NCBI GenBank assembly: GCA_016190895.1
Contig: JACPPR010000077.1
Span: 1-52,277, forward strand
DNA: 52,277 nt
Source of the DNA: Chloroflexota bacterium
GTDB lineage: Bacteria; Chloroflexota; Dehalococcoidia; Dehalococcoidales; UBA2162
Direction: 5' to 3'
Part shown: positions 16,500 through 26,624 of the stretch, in pieces
Layout: the number at the start of each line of letters is the position of its first letter
How positions within the stretch are numbered: the first letter of the stretch is position 1
Made by a program: the position numbers and the translations under genes
Notes under the pieces: model-generated
The model's input: the letters and a program-made list of their open reading frames with translations, nothing else
The model's database searches: none
Told to the model about the DNA's origin: nothing

Positions 16500-18323
16500 T
16501 TACGCCGGTAGTAGAAAACTATTCTCCGGTACTGGCGGGACTCTCCTCCAGGCGTCTATGCTATAGGCGTGGGTGCCCATTGGTGAGCCGCCGAATCTGT
16601 CAACGGCTGTTTCCTGTCCGTGGCCGATGATGATGCAGTACGCTTCCGGGCCATCCCCTCCAGCCGGAACCATATAATCATCCGGCAGCTCTCTCCAGTG
16701 CTTGCCCGATGTCTTCTCTATCCCCAACCAGCCATTAGTTATCAAATCACCCATGCCGCGCTGGCGATAGTTTCCCACCGGCACAAAGCTCCTCTTCCAC
16801 ATCCATTCGTAGACAGCTTCTTTGGTCTTAAAGCCATAGTCATACAGGTCTTGGGCTATCTGGGGAGGAACGACCAGGGTAAAACCTCCCTCGCGGCAAG
16901 CCCAGATGTCTTTGGTGAGGAATTCCAGATAGTTGTGCGGACCCGGGATGCCTTTGACATCGAGGAACCTGGCTATGGCGCCGTGACCGGTCCTCTGCAG
17001 AGAGCGATACACACCAGGCAGATGTTCCTGGCCGATGCCCCATGCGCCAGGAGAGAAGGTCATAAGGACGCTCTCACCCTTCTTGAAGCCCTTTTCCTCG
17101 TTCAAGCCTTTCCAGCCCTGCGGCAGTCCCTCGGCATATTCGGCAAAGATAAAGCCGCCGTTAGTAACAGGGTTGCCGTAGGTCAGACCCACACCGACAC
17201 CGGTTACGCTTTCCTTATAGCCGCCGATGTTGCGCCAGATGAGGCTGCCGGCCCGGCCGATGGTCTTATTGGCAGGGTTCCCGGGGCCGAATCTGAGGTA
17301 GCTGACATTCATCCCTAGCTCTCTGTAGACGGGACCGCTGACAACGAAGCCACCGCCCCAACTGCGGCCATCACCGGTGCAGCCACCCGATTCGGCCATC
17401 GCCAGCACCACCGGGAAGTACTCCGGTCTGCAGCCCGCCATCACGGCGTTAATTGCTATCTGTTCTACAGTGGCCGTCATGCCCATGGGCATGAACTTGA
17501 TTACCTCACCTCTCTTCCTGTTCATAGCCGGCGCAAACAGTCCGGCCTGTGCTCTTACCTCAAAGTCGCTTTGAAGGGTTATCAGTTCATCCGGCTTGTG
17601 GCTAGTGCCCTTCAGCATCTCTTCCACCCTTTCCTCGGTGGGCACGACTATCGGCAGACCATCCGTATACATGGCGAATTCAGCATCGAGTATATTCGGA
17701 ATCTTCTCCGTCTGCTGGTAGAATTTCTCGGCCTCGGGAAGAGTACCTTCAAAAAGAATCCTCGGCTGCTCGGGCGCCCATTTGCCGCTCTTCTTCTCTG
17801 CAGCAGTCAGAGGCTTGGTCAAGGCATCAAGCAAGGGTTGCATGACTTTGTCGGCTTCTTCCACTCCACCGGGAGACTTACGGTCGGCTTCTACAAATCG
17901 CAGCTTGGGGATTCCGTATAATACGGAATCATGCTTTATCTTTTCTCTCTCTTCTGTGTAAGAAAGGAGTACCGTCGGGATACCGGATTGCTCAAGGTCG
18001 GCTAAATAAGGCAACTGCCTGTTTACAGCGCCATGTCACCAGCAGACCCCAAGTATCACTGCGTCAGTGGTCTTCCTTTCTTCCTCCGTCAATTCCATTG
18101 GAACGATGTGAAATCTCTTCTTTACCGTCCAGTTGACCTCGGGGAAGTCGTTCTTGAGCCGTTTCTCCAGGGGTACCCAGATGTCTGCCTCACCGCAGAT
18201 ACTCAGATGTATGGTTTTACCGGCGAGAGTATCGAGGCGTGACGCCAGTGGAAACTGGTCCACCGGCTCGTGGTTGCCGACAGGATTGAGACATTTATAA
18301 ACCGCATCGTTCTTAGCTGCCAT
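16500..18323 (-). CDS. UGSC-like selenoprotein 3 (in-frame UGA = Sec96)
   Basis: 607 residues with the UGA at 18036-18038 read as selenocysteine. The ATG at 18323 follows GAGGGGGAACAAA. The context is GVCW-U-HGAVNRQLPYL, identical in the first residues to copy 1 and again with Cys two before Sec. The C-terminal domain keeps TDGLPIVVPTEERV, AVMAGCRPEYFPVVLA and SIDAWR. It has an extra ~14-residue tail (RVPPVPENSFLLPA) that the other copies lack. It is most similar to selenoproteins 1 and 2, forming the CWUHGA subgroup. It faces the acyl-CoA synthetase across a hairpin terminator. Confidence 0.82.
18000..18035 (-). promoter_or_regulatory. Candidate bacterial SECIS, selenoprotein 3
   Basis: AGGC(16-19)/GCCU(24-27) closes an AGUU loop, and UA(11-12)/UA(28-29) pairs below a three-base bulge. 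The first 29 nt are nearly the same as in copy 1. Confidence 0.6.
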
Positions 18324-18461
18324 TTTGTTCCCCCTCTTAAATATATTTGCTTATAATTTACAGCCTTTATCCGCATTTCTGCAAGTTCAATCCGGACAAA
18401 AAAGGAAGTATTGTGAGTTGCCCAACCAAATCAGAAAACGAGGGTGATGATGGAATCCAAA

Positions 18462-18485
18462 TTACAAAACCAGCATCGCATCACC
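18462..18485 (-). repeat. 24-bp copy of the queA 3' end (possible attachment-type repeat, left)
   Basis: Matches 49902-49925, the last codons and stop of queA, at 23 of 24 positions and in the same orientation. The surrounding sequence does not continue as queA. The two copies bracket 31.4 kb. Confidence 0.6.
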
Positions 18486-19100
18486 TATACTGGCTTTTAG
18501 ACACGTTATTTCAAACGTAGAAACCTTTGTAGAGCTCGCATTGGTTGGCACTACCTTGCCACCGGTGCAGCTGACTGGGGCCTCGTCTCAAAGGAGCGGG
18601 GCCGGTGAAAAACTCTACAACAAGTAATAGCCTCAAAACTCAGCTTATTCAAGCCTATAATACCAGAGCGCTTGGGGAAACATGTATACTCAAGCCTCAC
18701 CTCACCTTTGCGCTAGCAAGCTATTCAAGCCCAACTCAGTCTGCTAAAGACAATCTCACTCTTAGACTGAGCCTGTAGGTGCCCTGGTGGCAAGGCATTT
18801 CCGGCGATTAGCACGCTCACCTCCACCGTTCAGTAGACAACGGCTGGCTGACCTGCAGAAGATTCACGACTTCGTGTGGGAGAGCTAGCCAAGCCTTTCT
18901 ACCAAACAGGTTGTGAAATGAGGAGTTGGGGCGAGGCTATGTTTGAGCCCGAAAGATTACAGCCCGAATAGCTCAAATTATCGCACTTCTTCGCCCGTCA
19001 CAAACTTACTATTCGTTACCTAGGTAGAAATCTAGACTTTCTGCTGCACTTTTGCTAATGATAGCTCTGATTGGTAGAATATACGTAAAGGGGTAGAGAC
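18486..19100. other. Long spacer without recognisable gene
   Basis: No frame here looks like a real protein. An 8-bp inverted repeat (TTGTAGAG at 18527-18534, CTCTACAA at 18613-18620) encloses a GC-rich 78-nt stretch that could fold, but no known RNA family was recognised. The GH57 ribosome-binding site lies at the right end (AAGGGGTAGAGAC). Confidence 0.4.
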
Positions 19101-20396
19101 ATGATTTATTGGGCACAGCTTTTTCACTTTTATCAACCGCCGACTCAGTTCCCCTCCGTATTAGACAAGGTATGCAAGGAATCATACACACCTCTTCTCA
19201 GGGTCCTACTGCAGAATTCACATGCCAAGGCGACGTTCAATGTAAGTGGGGTCCTCCTTGAAATGCTCGATAACTACGGGCACCGGGATGTCATCAAGAA
19301 CTTCCAGATACTCGGAGAAAGGGGGGAGGTGGAGTTCACCGGCAGCGGCAAGTACCATCCCATATTACCTTTGTTGCCTTCTGGTGAGAGGAAGAGACAA
19401 ATAGAATTGAATGCGGCTACCTGTACTCATTTTTTAGGCGAAACTTACACGCCGACGGGTTTCTTCTCGCCTGAAATGTGCTATGACTCCGACATCCTTT
19501 CGGACGTCATCGCTTCAGGCCACCAATGGATGGTGTTAGGCGGAATCGCCTGCCCGGCTCAATGGCCGGTTGATAAGATCTATCAAGTGGAACACGATGG
19601 CAATAAACTGGCGGTTTTCTTTAGAGACGATGTTTTGAGCAACAAGATTAGCTTCAAGCAGATTGGAGCTAGTGATTTTCTGGAACATCTCAAACAGGCC
19701 CGGGGCGACAAGGAAAATATCTACGTTGTAACGGCGATGGATGCCGAAACCTATGGGCATCACATTCAGCACTGGGAGAAGCTATTCCTCGCGGCAGTCT
19801 ACGAGCAGTTACGGCCTACACGGAAGACCTACGCCGGAATCAAACAATCTACGGCGTTGGCCGCCCAACAGAAGGCACTACTCGCCGATACGAGCTTCGC
19901 TCAGCAGGTCAAGATGGTGACATTGAGCGAGCTTTTGGGGATTTTCCCGTCCGGGGAAACAGTGAGCCCTAAGCCATCTTCCTGGAGTACATCTGTGGAG
20001 GACATCATCGCCGGCAACGTGTACCCTCTCTGGATGGACAAAGGCAATGAAATCCATCGCCTTCAATGGGAGCACCTGAATATCTGCATCGAGATGGTGA
20101 ATAAAGCCCAAGAATACGCCAGCACAGAAGAAGCTGGTTACTTTGGTCGAATTGCGCGGGGTCTTCTCGATATGGCTGAGCACAGTTGCCAGTTCTGGTG
20201 GGCGAGCCGCCGCCCGATGTGGGATATAAATATCATTTATCTCGGTCTGAACGAACAATGGCGAGCGGTAGTCAACGCTTACCGGGCAATTACCAGGAGT
20301 CCTGCGGATGCTGACACGAAGACTAACTTCTATCACAAGGTCCTTGCCGCGCGTGATATCAGGAACAAGATAGAAGACAGGCTTTTTATCATGTAA
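19101..20396 (+). CDS. Glycoside hydrolase family 57 protein
   Basis: 431-residue GH57-type enzyme acting on alpha-glucans (amylase, glucanotransferase or branching-type). Conserved features are the N-terminal HFYQPP, GSGKYHPILPLL, the nucleophile region GFFSPEMCYD (Glu at about 125) and the acid/base region VVTAMDAETYGHH (Asp at about 212). It is shorter than many GH57 enzymes, which carry C-terminal domains. It converges on the trehalose genes, which suggests work on the same glycogen or maltodextrin pool. The exact reaction cannot be set from sequence. Confidence 0.85.
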   Translation: MIYWAQLFHFYQPPTQFPSVLDKVCKESYTPLLRVLLQNSHAKATFNVSGVLLEMLDNYGHRDVIKNFQILGERGEVEFTGSGKYHPILPLLPSGERKRQIELNAATCTHFLGETYTPTGFFSPEMCYDSDILSDVIASGHQWMVLGGIACPAQWPVDKIYQVEHDGNKLAVFFRDDVLSNKISFKQIGASDFLEHLKQARGDKENIYVVTAMDAETYGHHIQHWEKLFLAAVYEQLRPTRKTYAGIKQSTALAAQQKALLADTSFAQQVKMVTLSELLGIFPSGETVSPKPSSWSTSVEDIIAGNVYPLWMDKGNEIHRLQWEHLNICIEMVNKAQEYASTEEAGYFGRIARGLLDMAEHSCQFWWASRRPMWDINIIYLGLNEQWRAVVNAYRAITRSPADADTKTNFYHKVLAARDIRNKIEDRLFIM

Positions 20397-20408
20397 TAAC
20401 AACCATAT

Positions 20409-23400
20409 TTAGTCAGAAACTAACTCCAGAGCAGCTATCGGGAAGGTGGCTAACACCTGCGCCACGGGTAGGACAACCCGTCTTCCGTTAGCAGCGCTCT
20501 GTATCAGTTCGCCTGTAAAAATGTTGCGATAGGGCATGATCCGGGCGCGCCCTGGCAACTGAAGAACTGTGTCCCCCCAAACTTGACGACCGACCGGAGG
20601 CACCGCACCGTTTTGGGTGAATTTTGCCACCAGTCTCGGGGCAACAACTGCAATTTGCTTACTCCCCATCCGCCAGGCGAAGGCACAAATATTCGTCTTC
20701 CTACCCCCTGCAGCTTCCAGAGGGACATAAGTCCCCTCATTAAAGAGGTCGGAATTCTCCCGGCGATAGTTCAGCGCCTTCCAGGTAACATAGAGTTTAA
20801 CCCGTCCATCACTTATGTTGCTCAGCAGCTCCTCCGTCAATTTGGATAGGTTTTCGCTTTTGGCGGCCCGCTCTTTCAAAACTTCGAGCGTCTTGATGCG
20901 AAGGGTAAAATCAACCTGTCCTCGGTTGTCAGGGTCAACCAGGCTGAAATTCCAGAGTTCGTTCCCCTGGTAAAGGTCGGGTGTTCCCGGCGAGAAAGCT
21001 TTAAGTACAACCTGAGATAAAGAATTGTACATGCCGCCACAGGAGACCTGCTTATTGAAACCTATGAAATCCACCAAAAAGGTATTGGACGGAGAAGGGT
21101 CCAGAATAGCAGCGATAAAAGCTGCCACTCCTTCTTCATAAGCCGTATCCGGGCTTACCCAGCTCGTGTGGACTTTGGCTTCGCGAATCGCTTTCAGAAT
21201 ATATGTCTGGATTCTATCTGCGCACTTCTGGCGCTCAGCTTCGTCCATTTCCTCTATAGGGTACGTGCCGATGAGCGTCTGGTAAATGAGGAACTCTTCA
21301 TTCCTGTCCGGAACCCTCTCTTCGTTAAGTGTTATCTTCTTTCGCCTGTTCAGCCGGCTCCAGCGCACCCGGGCTGTTTTCCATTTGCCTGGCATTTCAG
21401 ACAGGACGTTGATGCGTGCGCGGACATCTTCACTCCTCTTCGAATCATGCGTAGACGTAGCAAGGAGCGAATGTTTGAAAGCTCTGTGTCGAATAGCATT
21501 GTGGAGGTGGAACTCCCTGACCGTATTGCCGAGCCGGGCTGGATTGCCGCCGACATCGTTTGATGAGACGATAGGGTTGTAGCGATAAAAGGCGGTGTCT
21601 TCAACCCCTTTTGCCATAATTGGGCCAGTTAACTGTTGAAAATGCATGACAAATTGCTGTTGTTCACGGCGGCCTTCTTCGTCAAGATCGGGAGCGTATT
21701 TCAAGAGCAGCGTGTCGCGGAGGTAATCAAAGAGCGAACCGCTCAAAGCCGGGTTTCGTCTCCTTGCCTGAGAAATGGCGGCACTTATGACGGTCTTATC
21801 CTCGTCGCTGACAGGGTTTCCAGACGCATTGATGTAAGTCCGATATACCGGAAAGCAGGCGATGACCTCTCTAATGGTATCTCTCAAGCTATTAAGAGTG
21901 AAATCCCGATACCAGCGGCTTTTCTCGGCAACTCTATCCAGTCTGAGGGCAGCTACGTTTGTCTCCGCAGACATCGAAGTCCGCATGATGAGGTCTTTGC
22001 AGTAGTAAGCGATATCTCTGAAGTCTTCATCCGTTTTGGTGAACCAGCAGTAGATATTACGTAGCGCCCGGACATTCCTCCGGTTGACGAAAATCCCATC
22101 GAGTAAATTGGCAAACTCATAACCCGTTGTTCCATCCACCGGCCATGTCCCCCGCAGACGTTCTTTCTCTCCCAGTATCTTCTCCACGACGATGTAGAGC
22201 GGGTGTACGATCGCCGAATCAGGATTAAGTCGCAGTTCTTCATCATACTTTTCCAGCAGTTTTTCTTCAAAATCAGGCTGATCTACCGCTGGCCTGGCAG
22301 TCTCTAGTTCATCCCGGCACAGACCGAGAAAGCGAGCTTTCTGAAGTCGCCACAGGTATTCAGAAGGGTCGAACAGACCGTCTACGTGGTCGATCCTCAG
22401 CCCGGTGACTGCTCGCTCGCGGAGAAGCTGCTTAAGCAGCTTATGGCTAAGATTGAAGACACGCCGGCTCTCTGTCCGGATAGCAGCCAGCTCATTGTTA
22501 TCGAAAAAACGCCTGTAGTTAATTTCATCCAGAGCTACACGCCAGTAGCTAAGGCGGTATACCTGCTGGTCCAGAAGCTCGTGTAACCGGTCAAAGCTCC
22601 GGCTCACGCCCACCTTCCCGTTAAAGGCGTCAACAGTCTCGGCCAGAGATACCCTTACCTTTTCATTCTTCTGGTGAAGTTCCCACAGCCGTTTCTTGAT
22701 TATTTCCTTTTCGCGAAGCCTCTCGCTAGTGCGCTCTTGAGTTGTTTCATGCCTGGCTGGCAGGTTGTGGCTGGCTGTGATGATGCTCTGCATCTCCAGA
22801 AAGTCTGCATGTCCCTCGCCAAGCGTCTCGCGTACTCGTGCCAAACAGTCTTCCAGAGGCAAGGCAGCTGTTCTCGGACCAATCGGCAAAGTATGCTCGC
22901 CGTATTTTATGTAGAAAGCTCCATTGAGAAAGTCCAGCCGAAGCAGACCGGCTTCCAGAACCTTGCCGTACTGGTCCTCCAAAATAGGCAGAAGGACTTT
23001 TTCATATAACTCCGCTTTAGCAGGGTACCAGTCTATATCAAAGAATTCAGCGAAAGGTGAGCTTAGCCCATTCTCCATAACATCCATCCACCAGGGATTG
23101 TCTATGATCGACATGTGGTTAGGCACAAAATCCAGGATTTGCCCCATTCCGTGTTTGTGCAGCCGCGCCACGAAGCTGCGATAGTCTTCCTCTGAGCCGA
23201 TTTCCGGGTTCAGGCTGTTATGGTCTGTGATATCGTAGCCATGCATACTCCCCGGGCGCGCCTTCAAATAGGGAGAGGCGTAGATATCAGTGATGCCCAG
23301 TTCATGCAGATAAGGCACTAACGCCGCAGCATCTCGAAAGGTAAAATTGTGGTTGAATTGAACGCGGTAGGTGGATACCGGATTGCGCTTCGCCTCCGAA

Positions 23401-23453
23401 GCCCGCCGCCTTACATTTTCAAAGACATCACTGATAGTGTCTTCGTCTGCCAT
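20409..23453 (-). CDS. treY: Maltooligosyl trehalose synthase
   Basis: 1014-residue GH13 enzyme that turns the reducing-end alpha-1,4 link of maltodextrin into an alpha,alpha-1,1 link. TreY hallmarks are the N-terminal STYRVQFNHNFTF, GYDITDHNSLNPEIG, the long central insert, LRIDHVDGLFDP, the block AALRLDRVAEKSRWYRDFT, and MAKGVEDTAFYRYN near the C-terminal half. It is a little longer than average. It lies 32 bp downstream of treZ on the same strand, so the two form the TreYZ pathway for making trehalose from glycogen-type glucans. Confidence 0.95.
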   Translation of the reverse strand: MADEDTISDVFENVRRRASEAKRNPVSTYRVQFNHNFTFRDAAALVPYLHELGITDIYASPYLKARPGSMHGYDITDHNSLNPEIGSEEDYRSFVARLHKHGMGQILDFVPNHMSIIDNPWWMDVMENGLSSPFAEFFDIDWYPAKAELYEKVLLPILEDQYGKVLEAGLLRLDFLNGAFYIKYGEHTLPIGPRTAALPLEDCLARVRETLGEGHADFLEMQSIITASHNLPARHETTQERTSERLREKEIIKKRLWELHQKNEKVRVSLAETVDAFNGKVGVSRSFDRLHELLDQQVYRLSYWRVALDEINYRRFFDNNELAAIRTESRRVFNLSHKLLKQLLRERAVTGLRIDHVDGLFDPSEYLWRLQKARFLGLCRDELETARPAVDQPDFEEKLLEKYDEELRLNPDSAIVHPLYIVVEKILGEKERLRGTWPVDGTTGYEFANLLDGIFVNRRNVRALRNIYCWFTKTDEDFRDIAYYCKDLIMRTSMSAETNVAALRLDRVAEKSRWYRDFTLNSLRDTIREVIACFPVYRTYINASGNPVSDEDKTVISAAISQARRRNPALSGSLFDYLRDTLLLKYAPDLDEEGRREQQQFVMHFQQLTGPIMAKGVEDTAFYRYNPIVSSNDVGGNPARLGNTVREFHLHNAIRHRAFKHSLLATSTHDSKRSEDVRARINVLSEMPGKWKTARVRWSRLNRRKKITLNEERVPDRNEEFLIYQTLIGTYPIEEMDEAERQKCADRIQTYILKAIREAKVHTSWVSPDTAYEEGVAAFIAAILDPSPSNTFLVDFIGFNKQVSCGGMYNSLSQVVLKAFSPGTPDLYQGNELWNFSLVDPDNRGQVDFTLRIKTLEVLKERAAKSENLSKLTEELLSNISDGRVKLYVTWKALNYRRENSDLFNEGTYVPLEAAGGRKTNICAFAWRMGSKQIAVVAPRLVAKFTQNGAVPPVGRQVWGDTVLQLPGRARIMPYRNIFTGELIQSAANGRRVVLPVAQVLATFPIAALELVSD

Positions 23454-23485
23454 AAAAGCCTCTTTTGCTATTGCCCGTGACTATA

Positions 23486-25318
23486 TTATTTACTGTACAG
23501 AACTATGGAATTTGGCGCTGATGTAAGGGTAATCTCTCCCTGAGATTCAAATTGCTCAGAAGCAAGGCTCCCATCGCCCATCCACTGAGTTTCAGATGAG
23601 TCCAACCGTTTGCGCCAATGGCCTTTGGGAATGGTTAACCTAAGCGATGTGTGGCTCTCGCCAAAGTTGAAAATAATTAATATCTCTTCCAGCCCCGTCC
23701 AGCGTCTCACGGTCATCACCCGCTCAGATTCGTAGCTCGAAATCTGCATAGTTTCCTTGTTGAGTTGAGCTAGCGCCGGACAATCCTTTCGAAGCTTCAG
23801 GAGAGTCTTGTAAAATTCATTGAGTATGGCGCGTTGTCCCTGATGGCGAAGCTGGTGATTGAGCTTGCATCTGAGAAAGGTTGTTTTATCTTGTGGGTCA
23901 GGAGGTTCACTATGCAGGGAGAAAGCCGAGAACTTGTGGCGGCGCCCCTGCCGCGTGGCTTCTATCAGTTCAGAGTCTGAATTGTCGGTAAAATAAAGAA
24001 AGGGAGCCGCTTCTCCATATTCCTCCCCCATAAAGAGAAGCGGGATGAAAGGAGAAAGGAGGACAACACCGGCGGCCAGCTTCAGCTTTTCAAAGGAAAC
24101 AAGCTGGCTCAAGCGCTCGCCGAGCATCCTGTTGCCAACCTGGTCGTGATTTTGGGCAAACACCACCAGTCTTGCTGCTGGTATATCTTTAGAAGAAATT
24201 CCGTGGCGGTGCTGGCGAAATGCGGAATACTGCCCTGAATAGACGAAGCCCTCTGTAAACGCTTTGTTCAGTTCGTTCAAACCGGTGAAGTCCTGGTAAT
24301 AGCCAGACTGCTCTCCAGTTAACAGAACATGAAGAGCGTGGTGAAAATCATCGTTCCAGAGCGCATCCAGACAATAGCCATCGGATTCTTTAGAGCGAAC
24401 GAAGATAGTATCGTTTCGGTCGCTCTCAGCAAAAAGGGAAACGCGGCGTTTGAGTTGTTCTCCCAACTCGTGTACGGAAGAGGCCAACTCACGTAAGAAA
24501 GGCATGGCGGAAGTATCTACGATAGCGTGTACAGCGTCCAGCCTTAGAGAATCAATATGGAATTCTTTTATCCAGTATAAGGCATTTTGAATAAAAAAAT
24601 ACTTCACCTCGTCGCTGTGAGGCCCATCAAAGTTGATTGCAGGTCCCCAGGGTGTGCGGTAAAGGTCGGTGAAATAGGGTCCGAACTCACCTAAGCAGTT
24701 CCCTTCCGGCCCGAGGTGGTTGTAGACAGTATCGAGTATTACGGCAAGCCCCAGCTCGTGACAGGCGTTCACCAGCCTTTTTAGCCCTTCTGGTCCGCCG
24801 TAAGAATTCTGCACGGCAAAGAGGAAAACGCCGTCATAACCCCAGTTTCGGGTGCCGGGAAATTGAGGCACAGGCATTAACTCGATAGCGGTGATGCCCA
24901 GGGTTTTCAACTCCGGCAAGTGGGGAACGATGGCATCGAATGTGCCTTCCTGGGTAAAGACACCGACGTGTAGTTCATAGATAATATATTCCTCCAGCGG
25001 TATGCCGGACCAGTCATCATCTTTCCAATCAAAATAGGAGTTGGTTATTTGTGAGGGACCGTGAACGCCTTGTGGTTGATAGCGCGAGGCCGGGTCCGGG
25101 CGCTCGGTCTTTCCGTTAAGCCTATAAAAATAAGCACTTCCCGGTTCAGCGCCATCTATGATAGCCTGGAAATAACCTCTCTCTGTCGTCTTGAAAGGAA
25201 TGAAACGGTCCGGTGATAGCAGATGCACGTCCACTCTTTCAGCTAAAGGCGCCCAAACGCTGAATTCACAGCGCCCATTTCCGAAATACTTAGCACCCGG
25301 GGTAACCTTCTCGCTCAC
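23486..25318 (-). CDS. treZ: Maltooligosyl trehalose trehalohydrolase
   Basis: 610-residue GH13 enzyme that releases trehalose from maltooligosyl trehalose. It has an N-terminal carbohydrate-binding-like beta domain (FSVWAPLAERVDVHL), then the TIM barrel with VILDTVYNHLGPEGN, the nucleophile Asp in SLRLDAVHAIVD, the Glu in LFAESDRND, and VFAQNHDQVGNR near the end of the barrel. INFDGPHSDEV is typical of TreZ. It starts with GTG at 25318 and is followed closely by treY. Confidence 0.95.
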   Translation of the reverse strand: MSEKVTPGAKYFGNGRCEFSVWAPLAERVDVHLLSPDRFIPFKTTERGYFQAIIDGAEPGSAYFYRLNGKTERPDPASRYQPQGVHGPSQITNSYFDWKDDDWSGIPLEEYIIYELHVGVFTQEGTFDAIVPHLPELKTLGITAIELMPVPQFPGTRNWGYDGVFLFAVQNSYGGPEGLKRLVNACHELGLAVILDTVYNHLGPEGNCLGEFGPYFTDLYRTPWGPAINFDGPHSDEVKYFFIQNALYWIKEFHIDSLRLDAVHAIVDTSAMPFLRELASSVHELGEQLKRRVSLFAESDRNDTIFVRSKESDGYCLDALWNDDFHHALHVLLTGEQSGYYQDFTGLNELNKAFTEGFVYSGQYSAFRQHRHGISSKDIPAARLVVFAQNHDQVGNRMLGERLSQLVSFEKLKLAAGVVLLSPFIPLLFMGEEYGEAAPFLYFTDNSDSELIEATRQGRRHKFSAFSLHSEPPDPQDKTTFLRCKLNHQLRHQGQRAILNEFYKTLLKLRKDCPALAQLNKETMQISSYESERVMTVRRWTGLEEILIIFNFGESHTSLRLTIPKGHWRKRLDSSETQWMGDGSLASEQFESQGEITLTSAPNSIVLYSK

Positions 25319-25373
25319 AATAATTGACTCCGCATCCTAAACACGGCTGATTGACGGTAACCTGATATTCGAC

Positions 25374-26624
25374 TTAAAGGGTGATGATATCTCCGGGGTG
25401 CTCCATTGCCAGAAAAAGAAGCAGGTAATCCCGAATATGCCGCGTTATTAGAAAGTTATACCGGACGTGTTCGCGGCCGTTTTCGCCCAACCACCTGGCG
25501 TAGTCAGGATTACTGAGAAGTTGTTTCAGGGCGAAGGCTGTTCCTTCGATGCCGTGAGACGTGAGACCGGTGAACTTGTTCTGGATTTGAAGGGTTATCC
25601 CGCCGACAGCGGAGGCTACAACCGGTTTGGCTTTCCAGAGAGCTTCGGCGACAGTGAGTCCGAATCCCTCACGCAGTGATTTCTGCAGGACCACCGTGGA
25701 AGCCCTTTGAAAGGCATTTATCTCGATGTTGCTATCCGGCGGGATGAGTAAGACGTGGATATCGGGGTTTTTCCCTGCCTTTTCCCTGACCTCGGCCAGA
25801 ACCTTGTCCGATTCCGGATCGTCCGTGGCGGTCCCGCCAGCCAGAACAAGGCGGCAATCCACGCTTTTCCTCACCATTTCAAAGGCCTTGATTACACCTA
25901 CAGGGTCTTTGAGATAATCAAACCGGGAGACCTGGGTGATGATAGGTTTGTCCTGGGGAACGTTATATTTTGCCAGGACCGAATCGATGGTTTCCTGCGG
26001 CAGTTCACGGTTCTTATCGCTGAGCGGGTCTATCGACGGGGAGATGAGGAACTGACGGATGGGTAATTCGCGTGAAAAGGCGGGGGCAGAAAAAACAGCG
26101 GCATCATATTGAACCACGAACGGCTCGAGGAATTGCCAGACAGCCGGGTCAGGTTGGGAAATATCGATGTGACAGCGCCATGCCCATTTCTTTCCCTGCT
26201 CTTTCTTTCTGTTGATAAGCATCACGGGCTGAGGGTCGTGTATGAAGAATATGTCTCCCTGCTGGTCCAGGACAGCCATATTCTTTTCACTTACCTCACG
26301 GAATAAGGAAAAATCTGCGGCGGTTATCTCCTCTTTTCTACCGTGTAGGGCATTGTGAAATTTCTTGGTTACCTGATAGAACGCATCATTTCCGCGGATA
26401 ATATTCCAGCGAGCGTCGACTCCCAACTGCTGTAACAGCGGCACCATTCTGCTCAAGATTTCGGCTACTCCGCCGCCGGTGAAGGTGGAATTGACGTTCT
26501 GAATCACCTTGCCTGACAGCTTTGAGGCCAGTAAACGCAGTTCATCAATGGTACTTTTGCCGACTATCGGCTCGTACTGTGAAATACCTATTTGATACGT
26601 TTTTCCATCAATTGTAACAGCCAC
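25374..26624 (-). CDS. GT4 glycosyltransferase, trehalose synthase (TreT)-like
   Basis: 416-residue GT-B fold glycosyltransferase. The N-terminal half has STFTGGGVAEILSRMVPLL and HDPQPVMLI, and the C-terminal half has ITQVSRFDYLKDPVG and the nucleotide-sugar Glu motif LREGFGLTVAEALWKAKPVV. This pattern fits TreT-type trehalose glycosyltransferring synthases or trehalose phosphorylases. It would give a second route to trehalose beside TreYZ. The GTG start at 26624 lies inside the 3' end of the mscS gene, a 37-bp overlap that suggests translational coupling. Confidence 0.82.
   Translation of the reverse strand: MAVTIDGKTYQIGISQYEPIVGKSTIDELRLLASKLSGKVIQNVNSTFTGGGVAEILSRMVPLLQQLGVDARWNIIRGNDAFYQVTKKFHNALHGRKEEITAADFSLFREVSEKNMAVLDQQGDIFFIHDPQPVMLINRKKEQGKKWAWRCHIDISQPDPAVWQFLEPFVVQYDAAVFSAPAFSRELPIRQFLISPSIDPLSDKNRELPQETIDSVLAKYNVPQDKPIITQVSRFDYLKDPVGVIKAFEMVRKSVDCRLVLAGGTATDDPESDKVLAEVREKAGKNPDIHVLLIPPDSNIEINAFQRASTVVLQKSLREGFGLTVAEALWKAKPVVASAVGGITLQIQNKFTGLTSHGIEGTAFALKQLLSNPDYARWLGENGREHVRYNFLITRHIRDYLLLFLAMEHPGDIITL

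Noticed and set aside
18527-18620. Possible structured RNA or riboswitch upstream of the GH57 gene
   Set aside because: Only an 8-bp inverted repeat with a GC-rich interior supports it, and no known RNA family pattern was recognised.
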